Shown: positions 22,672-34,200, counted from the first letter of the stretch. The stretch is 64,000 nt of DNA from Prostheceraeus crozeri (GCA_907163375.1 CAJQUW010001409.1:1178001-1242000); one strand, 5' to 3'. The notes: a model not told the origin generated them from the letters alone. A program made the numbers and translations.

Positions 22672-22845
22672 ATTCAGAAAGATATATTGATGATGTTACC
22701 CATCGAGTTACTTTTTGCAAGAAAAAGAGGCTATATTGCGGAACTCGTATGTTCTTTTATTAAGACTGTACCTTAACAAGAGTGCAGTCTCAATAAAAGA
22801 ACATTCGAGTTTCGCAATAACACCTTTTTTTCATTCAGAAAGATA
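22672..22845. repeat. hairpin element flanked by 13-bp direct repeats
   Basis: Arms at about 22,721-22,770 and 22,784-22,831 pair over nearly 48 bp (TATTGCGGAACTCG..TGTTC with GAACAT..CGAGTTTCGCAATA). The direct repeat ATTCAGAAAGATA occurs at 22,672-22,684 and 22,833-22,845, bracketing a 148-bp unit. Confidence 0.65.
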
Positions 22846-23829
22846 AGTTACCAGTAAACACAAAAAATCCACTAAAAATTGAAAATCTTACAGACTTACT
22901 GATAAGCTTGCATTATACACGCCATCAGAAAATTTGCTACCGCTAAACAACAAGTCAGCCCTTTTATTTGAGCTATTTCCGAATTTGTTACACACTTCTC
23001 AAGTCACGAAGCATTCAGTGTCTTGCCACAATCAATCTACGTCATATAGGGCCTAATCAAAAGTTACTGATACTTTACAGGATTACAGGATGCCATCAGA
23101 AAATTTGTTAATATCGCTAAAATTGTGCCAAATGTGGTCCTTTTCTTATCAAACCTATTGACTTCTGGGTATTCTTCATTCAAAGACCACAACACTTTTT
23201 GTTGAATAACCATGCCTCTGGGGCACTACACGTCATGCCTACGGAAGACTTTGGCGACTGGCTGTATTACAACGGACTACGAGGTAAGACGAAACCTTTC
23301 CCGTTGGAAGGATGTGAGTGATCGATTCAGAACTTTATCACACACTTATCATTTATACTTCATTAAAAATGTGAAAGTCGATCGTTTTTCTGCCTTTGTT
23401 AATTAAGTTCCTTTAGGCCTGTTGTGTATATTCATAAGTATTTCGCTAGAATCTAATTTTTCTGTTCCTCATATTTTGCTTCTTTGTTTGCGTCGAAAGA
23501 ATAGACCTAGTTTTTGTAAGTTAACTGACAATCAAAAATACGTCATACAATCGTTTATATTCCCACGATGCATTAGTTTTTCATGCCACTTTTTCTCTTT
23601 TGTTTACTATTTTCTTGACAAATTTGTCGACTTAGGGCCTACTTGATGTGTGATGACCACTTTTTCTATTTCATTGACACATTTCCACTGGGATACGGAA
23701 GTTTTATACCACTTTTTAAATTTTGTCAAAGGTTTCATATTGGCACATTTGTATATATAACCGCAGCATCAGTATTTCTGCAAGATAGCATAACAAATGT
23801 TACTTGACTTGGATGAAGTTTTTGGTGTC
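22846..23829. other. no recognised gene
   Basis: Frames at 23,212-23,406 and 23,422-23,646 show no motif. AT-rich. Confidence 0.35.
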
Positions 23830-24380
23830 CAAATATTTACCTACGACCTCGCAAAAGCTTTCGACATGATCGATCATGACATTATCTTACAACGTCTAAT
23901 TGATTGCAAATTACCGGACAATATTTTGTTAAATTAATGATTTAGTATCTCACAGATAGAAAGCAAAGTGTAAGAACTGATTTTGAAGTAAGCGACCCGA
24001 TTGTAGTGACCTCTAAGGCATCTCGTGGATCAGTATTTGGCGCACTTTTGTTCAATGCAGCCACTGGAAGCCAGAAACCTGTAAACTTTTTTTACTTTTC
24101 TTGTATAGCTTGTTGACGATATCTATAGGTACACCCATTTTTAGAAATTCAGGCAACAATCATATCCTTGAAGAGAATCAGAATTTTTGTGATTGGGCAG
24201 CTGTGCCTGTAACGAAGCTCACCATAAACACTACAAAGTCAAAGTGTATCGCTATTCGAAAATCACCCCCTTGTAACCCGGTCTGTGTTCCAGGAATCAA
24301 TTTTGTGACGGAACATAAGATCCTCGGGATTGTGTGGAGTGATGATCTAAAATTACATAAACATTTTTATATTAGGTAAT
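23830..24380 (+). pseudogene. LINE reverse transcriptase fragment (LINE-A)
   Basis: Scattered frames give TYDLAKAFDMIDHDIILQRL (RT motif with Asp), then SDPIVVTSKASRGSVFGALL (the G-PQGS-LGP box, degraded), then TKLTINTTKSKCIAI and HKILGIVWSDDLKLHKH (thumb). The YADD box is deleted. It differs from the LINE that follows, so this is a separate, older insertion. Confidence 0.7.
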
Positions 24381-24762
24381 ATTTGTTAAATTACCAATTC
24401 GAAGGTTACTATTACCCCGTTAATTCTCAACCCCAACCTTCCTTTCATCAGTCATCGGCAGCGGTTGTGTATTTTCAGTGCTCCGTTCGATCATTTTGTT
24501 TATCCTCGTATCATTCTTCCTGTGATTCTCTCATATCGGAAGTTTATAGCATCTGAATCGCCGTCGTCTCCTGCGTCTTTCTGTGGTTTTCAATTCGATT
24601 TTGGTTCAGCCGTTCTCAAGCTACACCGTTTTTGCGGTTTTTGTGAGTTTGTGACCGTGTGCGCATGCGCAGATCTTCGTGAATTGATATCCACGCCTCC
24701 TGACGCGCTGTATCTCTTTTTGATTTTGACGATAATCATGTGTATATCGCCTTATTTCGACG

Positions 24763-24845
24763 TTGTGTGCGTTGGTCTAGTGGTTAAAGCAGCTGACTAC
24801 TGAAGCCGAAATTTTGCTGTCTGTGCGCTCGAACCCCGATCAAGC
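24763..24845 (+). promoter_or_regulatory. tRNA-like pol III promoter segment in LINE-B leader
   Basis: TGGTCTAGTGG at 24,773-24,783 fits the A-box consensus at every position. GCTCGAACCCC at 24,827-24,837 is close to the B box (GGTTCGANTCC), 54 nt further on, a normal tRNA spacing. The acceptor and T stems do not close, so it is not a tRNA gene. It ends about 46 bp before the ORF1 ATG at 24,892. Confidence 0.6.
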
Positions 24846-24891
24846 CGATTTCCTTTTTTTTCCTCCGACCTGACCATTGTCCATTCTCACA

Positions 24892-25668
24892 ATGTCTGTG
24901 AATAATACCAAGACTGTCGACAGCTGCGATGCCAGTCCCTGTCTGATAACGCAAAAATCAAGAGATCGAGATAGATGTTCGATTGAGTGTAGCAGTCCAG
25001 GTTGTTGCAAGAAATTTCATGCACTCTGTGTTGGACATGGAAAATCAACTGACAAGGATTTAAACACGCTTTTCTTCGTGTGTCTCAAATGCGAATCATA
25101 TCTAAAGTATGGGGCCGAAATCGCACGGAAGTCATTCATGACTGAGTTAGATGAGAAACTGGAAACTCTCGCGACAGCTATTCATCAGACTATTGATGCA
25201 AAAATTGCTTTGACAACTGAAAATATCTTAGTCAAGACAAGTTCGATGTGTGAAACCAACAGCAAACACTTCGAAGTAAAGTTAAATGAAGTCAAAGCTA
25301 TTCATGAAAAAGAAATCAACGACCTAAAATCATCGTGTGAGTTAATGTCTAAATTTGTAAATCATATGGAGTTGGATAAGCGGAAGAACTGCTTTATCGT
25401 TAGAAATTTTCCTGAGAACCAAGTCAGTGTGAATGATCATGAAATATCTAGCTGTAAAGAGGCGGTCTCCGCTATTGCTAAGGACCTTGACCTCAATGAA
25501 GAACTTCCGAACATCCAAGATGTGCACAGAATTGGTAGAGCTCGGCAAGATGGAAAACCTCGCCTTATCAAAGTTCAAACTACACCGAAGACGGCTGAAC
25601 TGTTTTTGCAGAAAGCGCGGCAACTGAAATCGGCGGTCCATTCAGGAAGATTTACCTTTGGAGGTTAA
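24892..25668 (+). CDS. LINE-B ORF1 protein: PHD-type finger plus coiled coil
   Basis: The ATG at 24,892 (CACAATGTC) is the first in frame and gives about 258 residues. Residues about 10-65 have the C-C-C-C-H-C-C-C layout of a PHD-type zinc finger (CSSPGCCKKFHALCVGH, then FFVCLKC). A charged, probably coiled-coil stretch follows at about 80-165, then an RRM-like block starting RKNCFIVRNFPE. ORF1 proteins of this sort bind element RNA. The frame ends at a TAA at 25,666-25,668, but the next bases (from about 25,670) still translate to related basic sequence in another frame, so a frameshift may have cut the true C terminus. Confidence 0.75.
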   Translation: MSVNNTKTVDSCDASPCLITQKSRDRDRCSIECSSPGCCKKFHALCVGHGKSTDKDLNTLFFVCLKCESYLKYGAEIARKSFMTELDEKLETLATAIHQTIDAKIALTTENILVKTSSMCETNSKHFEVKLNEVKAIHEKEINDLKSSCELMSKFVNHMELDKRKNCFIVRNFPENQVSVNDHEISSCKEAVSAIAKDLDLNEELPNIQDVHRIGRARQDGKPRLIKVQTTPKTAELFLQKARQLKSAVHSGRFTFGG

Positions 25669-25827
25669 TAGACGATTGGCTGAAATGCGAAGGAGAGCCT
25701 TTGAGCACCGAACTCAGAATCCAGGTGAAACGGCATATGTCAAGAATAAGAAATTATTCATAAATGGAATCATCGCAGACGAGATTAAACTGGATTTTTA
25801 AATTCTGATTTTAACACAAGAAAATCT

Positions 25828-28417
25828 TTGAGAACGAGATTGCCTTCTATTTTCTTGACAAATTTGAGGTCCATTAATAACAAGTTTGATGATCTCCTTT
25901 GTCAAATATCTACTTCTAATGCTGATGTTGTGATATGCACAGAGACATGGTTGACTTCGAATATGCCCAATCAATCTATTAGCATCAAAGGCTACGACTG
26001 TCATCGAACTGATCGATACAATAATTCTGCTCGAGGTGGTGTGGCTATTTGGTCCAAAAAATTCCTACGCGCTGAGAAGTTGCAGTTTCCGTTATTCAGT
26101 TATGCTGAAGTGTGTTGTGTTGTGATCTCGAAGCTAAAGCTAATCATCGTTGGTGTATATTTACCTCCTGGTATTACTCAACCTGTTTTTAATGAGTTTT
26201 GCATTACTTTTCGTGATAGTCTTGATGACATACTCATTAAATTTTCTCACCATTGTCCTTTTGTCTCTGGCGACTTTAATAGTCATAATTGTCTTTTCCT
26301 TACGAATTTATTTTCTTTAAAGAATTTGTGTCAAAACCCACCCGAAATGACGCTATACTTGTTATGATATTTGTTGACTCAATTCTAATACAAAGATGCA
26401 GTCCCGAAAACGTTGAAGTTGGACCACCGATCAGTGGTTCGGACCATAATACAATTTTTGCCTTTCCATCAGACAGAAACGCTTCAACAGCTTCAAGGAA
26501 GCACATTTTTTATGACTTGCGCCTCTCGCACGCTCTTGCTTTTGAAAAGGAATTTCTGAGTCATCCCCATTTGTCAACTTTTCATGATGAGTCTGATGTA
26601 GATAAAAAATGTGATTTTCTCATTGATATGTTAACTGATTCGATGTCAATTATTCCCCAACACATTGTGTATCTTTCTGATGCTCCTTGGTTTACTCCAT
26701 TTTTAAAATATTTGATCAATGTGAGATGGGAGGCTTTTTGATTGCAAGATTGGGATAAATATAATTATCTTAAGGTAAAGGTGAAAGATGAAACAGTTCA
26801 GGCAAAGAAAAAGTACTTTCAAGAGAAAAGGGAGTCAGTAAAAGGACTTTGGTCTTATGTAGACATGGAACGGGGCTATTCTGAAAATGCGCAGTTCGAC
26901 GCTCTTTTGGATGATTCTCCTATTCATTCTGTATTGAACCAGTTGAACCAGAATTTCATTGCCAGTATGAATTCCCGGCCAACTACCCCCACTTTTGCAA
27001 ATTTTCAAGATGATGGATGGATGCCGTCTTTCACGGTAATTGATGTGTGGAAAATTCTCTCTGGGTTGCCATCTAAGGCTACCGGTAGTGATGGCGTTCC
27101 AACGAGTATCTAAAAGAAGTCTGCTCTTATCTTGGTTGAACCAATTTTTGATTTAATAATGTCATGCTTAAAACAAAGGAAGTTTCCTATATCATGGAAG
27201 ATCGCAGATTTATTTCCAGTACCGAAATCTGCAAAGGTATCTTTCGATAACTTCAGACCAATCAGCCTTCTACCTATTCCCGCGAAAATTGCGGAGAAAA
27301 TTATTCTGACTGACATGAGATCTCGTCTAACATCTTGTTTTGGTAGTGATCAATTTGGTATCAGGCAATGTCTTCAACGACTCACGCTGTCATAGCGGCT
27401 CATGATACTTTGACAAAGTTATTTGACGATCCATGTATTGGAGCTTCATTGCTTGTTAGTTTTGACTTCAGCAAAGCATTTGATAAGATTAGTCATGACC
27501 TCATTCTATCGCGAGCTTTGGAACTGAATTTACCTTCTGGTTTTGTAATGTTTTTAAACAGTTATTTAGAACAACGTCAACAGCGAGTTCGCATGTACAA
27601 TTTGAAGAGTGATCTCAAACTGATAACAAGTGGCGTTCCTCAAGGGTCTCTTTTGGGACCATATTTGTTCGGGATATTCATTTCCACGCTAAGTCCGATG
27701 TTCCCTTCTACGTATATGATCAAATACGTTGATGACTTGTGCATTATTGCTGGCATCAGGAAAACTCATCCTGCTGAAGATGCTAAGATGATCAAAAATG
27801 AATTAGAAAATATTTCTCAATGGTCTTCTTCCAATTCTATGTTGCTAAATAGTGATAAAACTGCAGGGCTTATCAATTACAGAATCTCCTTCAAAGAAAA
27901 TTTTGATGTTGAGAAATATATCAATGAAGTGACCTTCCATCCCTACATCCGTATTTTGGGTGTCTACTTTGACAGCGACTTCAGATGGAAAAGTCATGTT
28001 AGCCTTGTTGAGAGAAAATGTGCACAGAGACTGTATATTCTTCGACGTATGAAATCTATAACGACAGACTCTGAAGTTATCATGATTTACAATGCCCTGA
28101 TCAGACGTTTATTGGAATATGCCTCACCTGTTTTTATTGGTTTATCTACCGGAGATGAAAAACGTCTTCAAGTAATTCAGAACCGTTGCATTCGCATGAA
28201 AGGAAAAATTGACTTACCAAATCTTGCTGACAGGAGAAGACGCTTGGCAAACAGCCTATTCCAGAAGCTGCCTTATTCAGATACCTTTTTGAAGTCTCTC
28301 ATCCCTCCCAGACTCCAAAGTGGTCGTTTATCAGTGCCGTTTTGTCGAACAACCATTCGGAGAAACTCGTTCTTTCCGCGACTATGTATTATGTCTGCCA
28401 GTACTTTTTGTGATTGA
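25828..28417 (+). pseudogene. LINE-B ORF2: endonuclease and reverse transcriptase, broken
   Basis: Endonuclease motifs come first: TNLRSINNKFDDL, VICTETWL (Glu), ARGGVAIW, FVSGDFN and GSDHN. RT motifs follow: FPVPKSAKV, FRPISLLPI, FDFSKAFDKISHD, GVPQGSLLGPYLF and YVDDLCII (catalytic box YVDD instead of YADD). A thumb with LGVYFDSDFRWKSHV and a C-terminal domain ending in a basic RxxFFPRL-type block complete it. Lesions: a frameshift near 26,330, TGA at 26,739-26,741, TAA at 27,111-27,113 and a frameshift near 27,375. The protein would nick DNA and copy its RNA by target-primed reverse transcription; this copy cannot. Confidence 0.88.
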
Positions 28418-28528
28418 TTTATGTATGTGTTTACTTCTGTGTTTACTTCTGTTTTTATGAATCTTTCTTGTCAGTTTTGTACATATGCATCCATTATTTC
28501 GATTGCCATTTGAAGTTACAATAAAATA

Positions 28529-28545
28529 TCTCTCTCTCTCTCTCT
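28529..28545. repeat. (TC)n tail of LINE-B
   Basis: A run of TC dinucleotides directly after the AATAAA region; probably the 3' terminal repeat of the element. Confidence 0.6.
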
Positions 28546-29181
28546 TAAAAAATAGTTTTCTTAAGCGTAGTAAGGATAGCCTACTATGTAGAGTAGCAAC
28601 TCAGCATATATTTAATCCCCTACGTGTGCATACAGCTTCGATTTCATTAAATGATGAGTAGAGACAGCACCAACCAAATATGATATATGCAAACTTTTAC
28701 ACTTCTGGAGAAATGTATACGAATTTGATTTATTATAATAGCAAAATAAGAGAGAAAAGGTAATTTACAAATCTTCCATGTCATGATAACCTTGGAGAGG
28801 TAATATGGTTTGCTGAATTAACAATTCGATGGGTTACCATTGCTTTAAAGCTTTTCAAAAACAAAATTATTTTCTTAATGCGTGATCATATCACAAGCTG
28901 AAAGAGTAAAACATCATTATCAAATAAACTGATCATAATTAACTTAAAAGATTCAAATAAGTCCACATTGCTATTCAGACTCAAGAAATGACGCCTTCTG
29001 AATCACAAAATCATACCGCTGAAAATGAATTAAAAACATGAAATCTCATTATATATCTCTCAAATATGACTTCCCATAGATACTCCAAGGAGCTCTCAAT
29101 AAGATCTGAACTTTTCCATGAAGATTTGCAGGGACTTGCATTATAGTGCAGCTCATGAAATTTCATTGATAACCTGCTGAA
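28546..29181. other. no gene seen
   Basis: AT-rich spacer between LINE-B and the piggyBac-like element. Confidence 0.4.
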
Positions 29182-29619
29182 TTAACCTAGTACTGCCGAT
29201 CGGGTCAAAAATGACCCGAACGGACTTTCATGCATAAATCAACAAAGAAAGGAGAATCAGATGGACGTGAAATTTCGTGACTTTTATAATTTACCTCGAG
29301 TGTTTATTTTCATTTATTGCTCCACTTCATATCTATTGACCCAAGAGTACTACGTGTATTTCAAAATTTTACATAAGCCTACGCATAAGGTCGACCGGGT
29401 CATTTTTGACTCGAAGAAGTTTTGACCAGAGATGTGTCTGACGATAACTTCTTTACATCTTTTGATTTGGCGAACAGATAAAGTGAGCGACGATTGTTAT
29501 ACATGTACATAAGTGAGAAGCATGAAAAAAGAAATACCAAGCGCACCTCGCCAAAATCCCAATAGAAATGCTCGAGTAGGTCTACCGCGACCTATTCAAG
29601 CATGCTAACATGACAGAAT

Positions 29620-29907
29620 TTGGACATCGTCAGAATTATGCCACCATTGTATCATACAAGGTCAGAAACGTTGCCATCAACAATGCATTGCATTGGAACG
29701 TACGATGACCTATCCGAAGAAAATAAACCAGAAATCGCTTTGCATTACAACAAGCATAACCGCGGAGTATACATTCTTTACAAGATACGAGTTTCAAGGT
29801 TTCAAGGACATCGACGCGGAGAGGAACTCGAAGATGGTCGACAAAGCTATTCTATTCGATTCTGGATGTTAGATGTGTTGCCAGTTTTGTTATACGAGTA
29901 CTTGTAG
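29620..29907 (+). pseudogene. piggyBac transposase fragment, left of the P insertion
   Basis: The frame contains TRSETLPSTMHC, then IGTYDDLSEENKPEIALHYN and KHNRGVYILYKI. This is the KPEI..YN..K.GVD..D block that surrounds the last catalytic Asp in piggyBac transposases. The key D of GVD(x)2D is changed (GVYILYK), so this copy is dead. A WMLDVLPV-like helix follows. Confidence 0.75.
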
Positions 29908-30058
29908 TTCTGCTATACGTAGGTACTCGGTGCACCAAAACCATAGAGGTAGAATATCTTCCCTGTTATATCTAGAGTGCTGACTGTGCATGACTCGCAG
30001 GGCGAGGCAGAAAGATTGAGGGTCAGTTTATCTGCATCGTTTAAATGCGAGTGTTAGC

Positions 30059-32903
30059 CATGGTTGGCAGTTGTGCGGCTTACAATTGTACTAAAAGAGG
30101 AGGAAATTTACACAGACTAAACCAGCGCTTCTCCAAAAATGGATCAAAAATATTCGTCGTGTCGGCTTTAAGCCCGGTAAACACTCGCGTATCTGCTCCC
30201 ACATGCTAAAGTTAAAGCGAAATTTATTGGCCGAATACGAGATCCTTGCCCGTACAACTGGTGAATCAACTGAAAAAATTCGTTGGTTTTACATTCAAGA
30301 ACTACACAAATTGCAGATGAAGGATTCACTGATTTTAGCAAATAAACTTTCGGGACGTCATGTACATTATCGTAATCTTATAATGAAAGTAAATATTGTG
30401 GCACAGACTATGAGCTCGTCAGTGGCGACTGCCCTTGATTTTTTGCGAGACGATATGAAATTGCCGCAATTCAAGGTCAGCGAAGCAACTTGCCATTTTA
30501 TTCGAATAATTGATCGACTATTCGACACTTTGAAAAATCCGTTCGCTAAGGGGTTCAAGTCACCATTGAGAAAAGAAAATAAAATGCATTGGGACCCATT
30601 CCTTAGATACGCGAAAGACTATTTGCTGACTTTGAAGCGTAATGACGGTTGTTTCATCATCGATACGAGACGCAAAGTCCCAGTTGTCGGATTTTCAATC
30701 ACCATTTCTTCGATTCTTGAATTATCGAATCATCTTTTGAGTTATCCGCATTATGCATATGTCTTAACTTATAAATTTTCGCAAGATAAGACGTAGAGGA
30801 GGCTGGAACAATAATCCATCGAGTTCTCAATTCAGGTACGCACTTCGAACGCTTCTGATGACAAACTCAGGTAAGGCATCATCAGGGATGAAAACTCCGA
30901 TTCCGAAAAAAGTCGGAAAATTTCCGAACCCCTTAATACACCTATATTTGACGTGCAAATCAAGAAATAAAGGTTTGGTGTTATTAAGTAACCTGAACGA
31001 AGTATGTTACGTGCACTACGTATTCTGCTTCACTGCCAAACAACAGTCAAAAAGTTGTCTTACTTGTAAAACGGAAAGTTAAGATTCGTTATGATAACTG
31101 ATGTAGTCGGCTGTAAGGGGGATGACTTAGTTATAACACAGCCCTTTCTTTCTGAGTGTTACGGAAGAAATTTTGAAAAACCCCACTTTTTGAAAGAACC
31201 CAATAAAACCCACACTGGGTCGGTTTTATTGGGTTTTTTCAAGTCAAGTGGGTTTTTTGCCAACCCTGACTTTAAATCACTTTACCCTAAAGCTTGGTCG
31301 GACTGATAGTCCGGGAGCTAGCGTGAAGTTGTGCAGGGAACGAGGTAGTACATAAAACTTTCACATGGCATAGTACACCTCTAACCTACTGCAAAACTTC
31401 GCGTCTGCCGGATCAGATCATTTGCTTTTAAGAAATAGAGAGGATAACAAAATCCTATGTATTTCCAATGGTAAAATTGTGACATTTAAGGTGTTGACTC
31501 CATTTTTTCGAGTTTTTGCTCATAAAAGTTACACAAATTGGTATTTTGTTGAACTGGTTATTATAGAAATCATCTACAGATCATGATCTTTCAAATGAGT
31601 TATCATTCAGTGATAGAGGATGAAGTAAAGTGTACAAACAGACACTTTTCGTTGGTGTAACGTCAAATTTTAACATAGAAATTTCAGGAAAATTATTGAT
31701 ATACTTTAACGGAAAGTGTCTGTTCGTACACTTTACTTCATCCTCTGTCACTGAATGATAACTCATTTGAAAGATCATGATCTGTAGATGATTTCTATAA
31801 TAACCAGTTCAACAAAATACCAATTTGTGTAACTTTTATGAGCAAAAATTCGAAAAAATGGAGTCAACACCTTAAATGTCACAATTTTACCATTGGAAAT
31901 ACATAGGATTTTGTTATCCTCTCTATTTCTTAAAAGCAAATGATCTGATCCGGCAGACGCGAAGTTTTGCAGTAGGTTAGAGGTGTACTATGCCATGTGA
32001 AAGTTTTATGTACTACCTCGTTCCCTGCACAACTTCACGCTAGCTCCCGGACTATGAATAGTCACATATGTGAATAGTAATCTACACATTAAAATCAGCT
32101 TTATCCCCTTTATAAATTTCCCGATGATAGTTAATGGAAAAGTCATGCATTATTCATGCTTTTTCGTAATTATCAGAATAACAAATTACAAACTGGTAAC
32201 CATGTAACAATAAAATGTAACATTGGATATCTCGATAGGCCTAATGCGTTGAAAAATCAATCATCAGACATACATAACAACTACATAAAATAGGCCTACT
32301 TGTACGAGAGAATATTGACATAGTGAGGGAAACAAATTAAATGGTTACAAGAAGTTCATAACAAAATAATTAAATGTAAATTCAAATGCAGTGGCACAAG
32401 ACGATACTGCCGATATTCATCTACAGTTTGGAAGGAACAGCAACGGCGATAGCCGACAAGCTTTAACTGCGTTTGAGTCTGAGGAATCAGAATAAGATTC
32501 AGACATAATATTATCTAAAATGGACTCGGTGTTCGATCTTAATGGAGCTGATTGGCGCAGAGACGTTCTGTATTATATCGCTGGCTTCGTTTCACGAAAA
32601 TTGCGTAAAATGATTACATGTCCTTCCTGCAACCTTGCATTATTCAGGCAAGAAACTGAGGAACCTCTTTCTGATGTCGACTCCTTTTTGAAACGCAAAG
32701 ACAACGGCGGACTCCTGACTCCCTCAAAAGGAGTTTTTGAAGTAGTCTTAGCTGCAGAAAAAGCTTTCCGTAGTTACGTCCCTGCAAGCGTGGCGGCCGA
32801 AGTGCTTCCGTCAATTAAATACTTAGACCTCAAGATCGAGCACTCTGCATTGAAATATATCAATCCATGTGAAACATTCATAAGTCTTGGCCATAAGTCA
32901 TAA
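30059..32903 (+). pseudogene. P-element/THAP9-type transposase relic
   Basis: From the ATG at 30,059 a THAP-type DNA-binding domain starts (MVGSCAAYNCTK). After a frameshift in an A run near 30,130 it continues GFKPGKHSRICSHM, where one residue of the usual C-x2-H appears lost. The frame then runs straight into the C-terminal half of the transposase at 30,203-30,796 (AQTMSSSVATALDFL, KGFKSPL, YVLTYKFSQD), so the leucine zipper and most of the RNase H-like catalytic core are deleted. RGGWNNNPSSSQF follows near 30,797 in another frame. The terminal domain is at 32,520-32,903 (YIAGFVSRKLRK, CPSC, LKRKDNGGLLTPS). The foldback element lies between. It cannot encode active transposase. Confidence 0.85.
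31307..32054. repeat. foldback element, 748 bp, 3-bp TSD (TGA)
   Basis: The two halves are inverted copies of each other over about 350 bp with few mismatches, from TAGTCCGGGAGCTAGCG at 31,307 to CGCTAGCTCCCGGACTA ending at 32,054, with a central spacer near 31,655-31,700. TGA flanks both sides (31,304-31,306 and 32,055-32,057). No coding capacity. Its arms are related to the TAGTCC-type repeats at 10.37 and 15.35 kb. It lies inside the P element, so it is the youngest layer of the nest or a part of that P family. Confidence 0.9.
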
Positions 32904-33509
32904 CCCTATCCTGTGACCCTTATTCGTGCTGTAATAAACTGTTATTTGAAACTAAGACTGCATAAGTATGGTCGTCTATACAAAGAACGTCGCTTTTTGC
33001 TCAAAAGCTCAATCCGCCAAAAAAGCAATAAATTGGTTCTGTTCCGCGGCATGTAACAGTGGTGCTACTATCACACATGTTTTGGATGCTGTTGTCACAT
33101 CGGTAACCTGCATTTCCTACATATTTGCTTGAGTCATTTAATTATGTTGAAATTCATTCATTAGGGATCTGATGAGTATCAAATAACCTCAATTAACAGT
33201 TAATTATTCAAATACTCCCTGCCATTTTTTGAATGTATTTAAAAGGTTGAACATTCCTTAAATATTAATAAATGTTAAACTAATCGTAAACCTAAAATAT
33301 TGAATGAGCCTGTCACTCAATTACAGGTGCGATTTCTATTTATCATTTTGATTGTCACTTTCAGTCAATATTGTACTGTCCGACAAAACAGTCCATCTCT
33401 TGCCCCACATTTCGCGTGCGATAAAATCCTCATGCCGGTTACACTTCCCATAACGCCGTCCGCCCTCTAGATAATAGGGAAGATATATTCTACCTCTATG
33501 ACCAAAACA

Positions 33510-33630
33510 TGCAGAGTAAAAACTGGCGACGGTGGCATTTCTTATTGAAGCTCGGTGAAGAATTGATGGAAGCTGCGCAACCTTTTCGAGCGATCACATC
33601 TAACATCCCAGTGACGTCATGGGACATTCT
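33510..33630 (+). pseudogene. piggyBac transposase fragment, right of the P insertion
   Basis: Directly after the P-element duplication the + strand reads NWRRWHFLLKLGEELMEA, a match to the (R)R.FL..LGEELV block at the end of the piggyBac catalytic region. It continues the fragment at 29,620-29,907, which shows that the P element split this gene. Confidence 0.65.
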
Positions 33631-34200
33631 CTGTTATTTTAAACAGACATATCATATCACAGTACCATCCCTCAAACGTTAGCAACCATAAATGAGGTAC
33701 TACATTGGATTGATCTATCAGCATGGGATAACAAACGCGAGAGTAAATGTGAACGATGCAACAAATGCATTTGAAAAAATCGTTCCAAAAATAGTATATC
33801 CATTCTTTGTGAAAATAATTGTATTTTATATATGTAAAATCTAATATTTGTCATAACTGCAATCAAACTTGCAATTCTTAGCTGTGTTTTGATTTCGAAG
33901 CACTACTCAACCGATTTATTTTATTCAATTGCCATGTCGCTCTTGCGTGATAGTTTTGAGAACAGCAATAAACAAGTAAAATATATTCAATTACCTTTAT
34001 TCATCACAGTATATCATCACTATTTTTGCGTGTGACTTTGTCAATACATATCAATCATCTATTTATGATTTAAATGTCAAAAAGATAAAAAATAATCATC
34101 TCTTTATATATCTTTTGATATCTTTAAGTAAAAAGATTTGAGACACAAATTTTCAGGTATCTTTCCATGGGGGTTAGGAGAAAACCAAATAAACCTATCT
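33631..34200. other. no further coding; 3' part of the piggyBac-like element
   Basis: AT-rich sequence up to the right terminal repeat. Confidence 0.4.

Larger units (their letters stand above)
24421..28545 (+). mobile_element. nearly full-length LINE (LINE-B, CR1/Jockey-like)
   Basis: A 5' leader (about 24,421-24,891) with a tRNA-like segment, an ORF1, an ORF2 with apurinic endonuclease and reverse transcriptase, AATAAA near 28,520 and a (TC)n tail at 28,529-28,545. The two-ORF plan with a PHD-type ORF1 and the RT phrasing fit the CR1/Jockey branch; clade is inference. Exact 5' end and target duplication were not identified. Confidence 0.8.
29942..33500. mobile_element. P-element-type transposon, 3,559 bp, perfect 8-bp TSD
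   Basis: Both ends start with CATAGAGGTAGAATAT read inward and continue with CTTCCCT, giving an inverted repeat of about 28 bp with a 2-nt indel. ACCAAAAC lies directly outside on both sides (29,934-29,941 and 33,501-33,508), and 8 bp is the P-element duplication length. Inside is a THAP/P-type transposase relic. The element sits inside the piggyBac transposase region, so it is younger than that element. Confidence 0.92.

Noticed and set aside
24763-24845. A functional tRNA gene
   Set aside because: A and B boxes are present but acceptor and T stems do not pair.
30882-31275. A hAT MITE inside the P element (CAGGGATGAAAACTCC ... TTTTGCCAACCCTG)
   Set aside because: The ends look hAT-like but the flanks (TAAGGCAT and ACTTTAAA) do not form an 8-bp duplication and the ends do not match each other.
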